From the NCBI GenBank assembly GCA_003833135.1, contig QZLH01000401.1, positions 26,503 to 37,738 on the forward strand: 11,236 bases of DNA. The letters run 5' to 3'. The notes beneath the pieces were generated by a model. That model was not told where the DNA came from. It did not search any database and saw only the letters and a program-made list of their open reading frames with translations. This document shows positions 8,672 to 11,236 of the stretch, in pieces. How positions within the stretch are numbered: the stretch's first letter is position 1; every line of letters starts with the position of its first letter. The position numbers and the translations under genes were made by a program. This DNA is from Oehlia diaphana. Its lineage: Eukaryota; Glomeromycota; Glomeromycetes; Glomerales; Glomeraceae.

Positions 8672-8872
8672 TTAAAATAACAAATCTAAAGATTTATTTT
8701 TGTACCTAAATAAAACCTGCTTTTAAAGTTTATAGCGATATACTATAAATATGATAAATTTCTAATGCTAATCAATAAATCAAACAAAAAATATAACTTC
8801 GTAAAACTTTGTAAATTTATTTTACAAATTTATTTACTATCGTTCTGAATATTTTTATATAAAACAAATAAA

Positions 8873-9958
8873 ATGGAATCTATTATCGCTACAAATACTT
8901 TACACACTATTTTTAATTTTCTTGATAGAAATGATATTACACTTAGCGAGGTTATTAATTATGGCGTTCAATTTGATAGCGTTGATATATTACCTAATAG
9001 TTTTAATATTAATGAAGAGTGGGATGATGATAAGCAAGATTACGAAGCAATGAAATTGCTCCCAGAAAAATATAAAGATTGTGTTTGTATAAGATCAACT
9101 CCCGATGGAAACTGTTTTTTTAATAGTGCTTCTTTAATTGTATTTGGAAATGAAAATTTTAATATTCAGTTGTGATTAGCTGTAATGGTTGAATTAATGA
9201 TACACTCCCAATTTTATTTGCAACAAAAAATTTTTGAACAGGATATTATTTATCAGGAAGAAGCATTGAATAGTGGAAATAGTAGAATTATAAATAATAA
9301 TTATAGTTTTAAGAAAGAGAGCGAATATATTTCAGAATTAAAATTGATGTGTAAACCAAATTCCTGGAATTCTATGATAGCATTTTTTGGACTAGCATCA
9401 GTATTACATAGACCAATTAAATCTCTTTTTCCAAATACGAATAATAAATTTATGAACCAGATTTATAATCGCATAATTTTACCAAGACAAAATACGAAAG
9501 ATTTGCCTAAATGTATTATTATGTGGAGTTCCTGTTCTGCAAAACAATTTCAAATGACTTATCAAGCAAATCATTTCGTACCAGTTTTTAAAAGAAAAAA
9601 TAATTTTATACAAGACTTACCATTCTCACAAAATAATTTTATTGATTTATCTATCTTTAAAGATGATGAATTACTTGTTATGCAAAATTGTTTATTTATC
9701 ACTAAAGACAAAGAGCCTGTTTATGATGAAATTAAGTGTGAAGATTATAATTATGATTCCCATTCAGTGTATAATGATGATGATAATTATCAATCCTCTA
9801 TCAAAAACGATCATCAATTGCAACCCGTTATTGAAAATGATAAAAGAAAACAAAATCAAAACTTAACAGGATTATTTATGGGTATTGATAGTTCATTTAT
9901 ACCTAATGTTGAAAATATTAATGGCTATTTAATTTATCAAGAAGCTAAAGATTTTTAA
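8873..9958 (+). pseudogene. OTU-like cysteine protease part, interrupted
   Basis: OTU proteases cleave ubiquitin-type links using a Cys-His-Asp set. ATG 8873 opens 100 codons that contain TPDGNCFFNS, the OTU nucleophile motif, with Cys 81 at 9113-9115 and the preceding Asp 78. A TGA at 9173-9175 interrupts the frame, which then continues unchanged for 260 codons. That second part has ELMIHSQFYL, the WNSMIAFFGLASVLHRPI helix region and NHFVPV with the catalytic His at 9572-9574. Both halves of the active site are thus present on either side of the stop. After the OTU fold comes an acidic, Asn-rich linker, and a TAA at 9956-9958. The reading then runs on in the same frame into the transposase part. 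TGA could come from CGA by a C-to-T change. An intron does not explain the stop. Confidence 0.8.
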
Positions 9959-11195
9959 TTTACAATTACTCGAAAAGATGCATTAGATAAATTAATTTTA
10001 TACATTATTGATGATCAAGAACCCAATTATTATTGGAGGTCGTGGCAAGTTAGCAACTATTATTTGGTTGAATTACTCAGAAAACAGTTGGAATTCCCAC
10101 CACAAATATCCATAACTGTTAAAAAAACATATGAATTAAACAAAATTCTAGCAAAGTATTGTTATTGTAGTGGATGTAATATAAATGAAAAAGTTACGTT
10201 TAAAATAGCAATTAATAAATTTGATTTAATTAGTTCTGAAAATTTAGTCAATATTTATGTAATATTTTCGCTTAATAAAAAACAATGTAAGCACTTAGAA
10301 GGAAAAACATTTGGACAATGTTGTGGGTTATCTAGACAGAAATTAATGGAATTTGATTATAAATTATCTCGTAATATTCAAAAGCAAATTTTATCAACTG
10401 TTAAAAGTGAAAAAGTGAAATTAGATATACTGGTAATCGACAAGGTATACCATCAGCCAATTCTGCAAGGATGATCAATTCGGCTAAAAAAATAAACAAA
10501 CAGCTAGGTTATAATTTATGTGAACGACTTCATGCAGCAATTTTGGATATTAACAGAAAAGAAAAAGATGAATTTCTTAAAATAAATGGTTCAAAATCTG
10601 CAGTTAAACGCCAGCTATGGGCTTTATTCAAGAACCTATTCAAACTCAACCATTATTAATACCAATATTTAATGAAGCTGCAATTGTTTACTATCATTAT
10701 CATGTGCATGAAAATCCAGGAATTTTTCTAGATTATACGGGACAATTAGTAAAGTCAATTCCATATTGTCTCACAAGTATAAATAATACTACAGAAAATT
10801 ATAAGAGAATCTTGAATGCATTTTTTACAATGCCATTATTAGGTAAAAAATCAGATGCACCTCCAGTAGATGTATTTGAACTTGTAACTAATGATCTGTC
10901 TGCAAATAATCTTCAGCATTATTTACACATTTACCAACAAAAAGAATTACAATTATTTAATTCTAATTCAGTTCCCTATTTAATAAATACTAATTGTGCA
11001 TGTAATTTACTGGTTGCAGTATTAAAAGAATATAATAATGAAACTCCAGAACAATATTTTAATAGAATTATTAATACTATTATAACAAATGAAGAATTTG
11101 ATAGTTCAAAAGTATTTGTTGGATGGTGTTATGGTCATGCTATAAGGGCAGTGCGTAAGGTTGCTTGCCAAAACCTCTCCAAAATCCTGCGATAA
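9959..11195 (+). pseudogene. Transposase-like part of the element, frameshifted and truncated
   Basis: The reading after the TAA at 9956 stays in frame to a TGA at 10472, including FTITRKDALDKLILY and YYWRSWQ. A Cys/His-containing segment, CKHLEGKTFGQCCGLSR (about 10291-10341), follows. Near 10442 the homologous reading shifts one frame (GIPSANSARMINSAKK), and near 10617 it shifts again (IQEPIQTQPLLIPIFNEA). The last piece has IFLDYTGQLV, with a candidate first catalytic Asp at 10731-10733, then NTNCACNLLVAVL, where relatives I remember have Asp but here Asn (10992-10994), and CYGHAIRAV with the Cys-x-x-His typical of Mutator-like transposases. The expected remaining catalytic Glu region is absent: the frame ends at 11193-11195 in unrelated sequence. 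The family assignment is moderate. Confidence 0.6.
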
Positions 11196-11236
11196 ATTTC
11201 GGCAAGATTTTACTATATGTTTACTATAGTTTCGGC
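11181..11236. repeat. Imperfect hairpin and direct repeats at the window end
   Basis: AAAATCCTGCG (11181-11191) pairs imperfectly with CGGCAAGATTTT (11200-11211). TTTCGGC occurs at 11197-11203 and 11230-11236, and TTTACTATA occurs twice between them. The transposase-like frame ends exactly here, which suggests a nested repeat element starting at about 11165-11181. Confidence 0.5.

Larger units (their letters stand above)
8537..11195 (+). mobile_element. Decayed DNA transposon carrying OTU protease and transposase-like frames
   Basis: Left direct repeats are followed by one long reading of about 770 codons split into four pieces by two stops and two frameshifts. The same protein order, OTU protease then transposase-like domain, fits a Mutator-like or related DDE element, an assignment made from memory of the family and not proven. 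No terminal inverted repeat pair or target-site duplication was found; the right end is probably outside the window or replaced by a nested repeat from about 11180. Boundaries are approximate. Confidence 0.55.

Noticed and set aside
9140..9179. Intron that would remove the TGA in the OTU frame
   Set aside because: A GT...AG pair exists, but it is only 40 bases, would remove conserved OTU sequence and would shift into an immediate stop (CTG TAA). Ending it at the AG at 9168-9169 leaves the TGA in place.
9642..9866. 74-codon gene rich in Met and Ile
   Set aside because: It is a shadow in another frame of the OTU element's linker.

Overview
The window looks like nuclear DNA of a fungus with a very A+T-rich genome and intron-rich genes. 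An arbuscular mycorrhizal fungus (Glomeromycotina, Rhizophagus-like) is the best guess. The reasons are long poly(A)/poly(T) tracts, introns of about 70-95 bases with GT...AG ends, a conserved eukaryotic gene cut into 13 exons, genes with no recognisable relatives, and decayed DNA transposon material carrying an OTU-type protease. The organism call is an inference; only the eukaryotic nature is directly visible.

Layout. (1) Positions 392-2753, + strand: a complete 13-exon gene for subunit 2 of the COP9 signalosome (CSN2). Splicing by hand gives 442 residues, almost exactly the length of animal CSN2. (2) Positions 3461-4513, + strand, and 4892-5410, - strand: two convergent, apparently intronless genes of unknown function. 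Between them lies an array of repeats derived from the last bases of the first gene, which multiplies the AATAAA polyadenylation hexamer. (3) Positions 5411-8530: more than 3 kb without a convincing protein gene. It holds a TA microsatellite, three diverged copies of a repeat, a G+C-rich palindrome, a degenerate CCCTAA telomere-like run next to a 15-base inverted repeat, a promoter-like cluster (ATTGG, CACGTG, CCAAT) with no ORF after it, and about 0.9 kb of roughly 92% A+T. (4) Positions 8537-11195, + strand: a decayed mobile element. Its single long reading encodes an OTU-like cysteine protease followed by a transposase-like protein, broken by two in-frame stops and two frameshifts. The end of the window appears to enter another hairpin-bearing repeat.

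How the parts relate. CSN2 is a scaffold subunit of the complex that removes NEDD8 from cullins, so it is a housekeeping regulator of ubiquitin ligases. The CSN2 gene and the 350-residue gene share the 10-mer CACGTGACTT about 120-130 bases before their start codons, and the same core reappears in the orphan cluster near 7315. This suggests one transcription factor acting at several sites. The most unusual coding object is the OTU-protease plus transposase element, now a pseudogene. The other signals are repeat and regulatory structures; no defence system or gene cluster was found.
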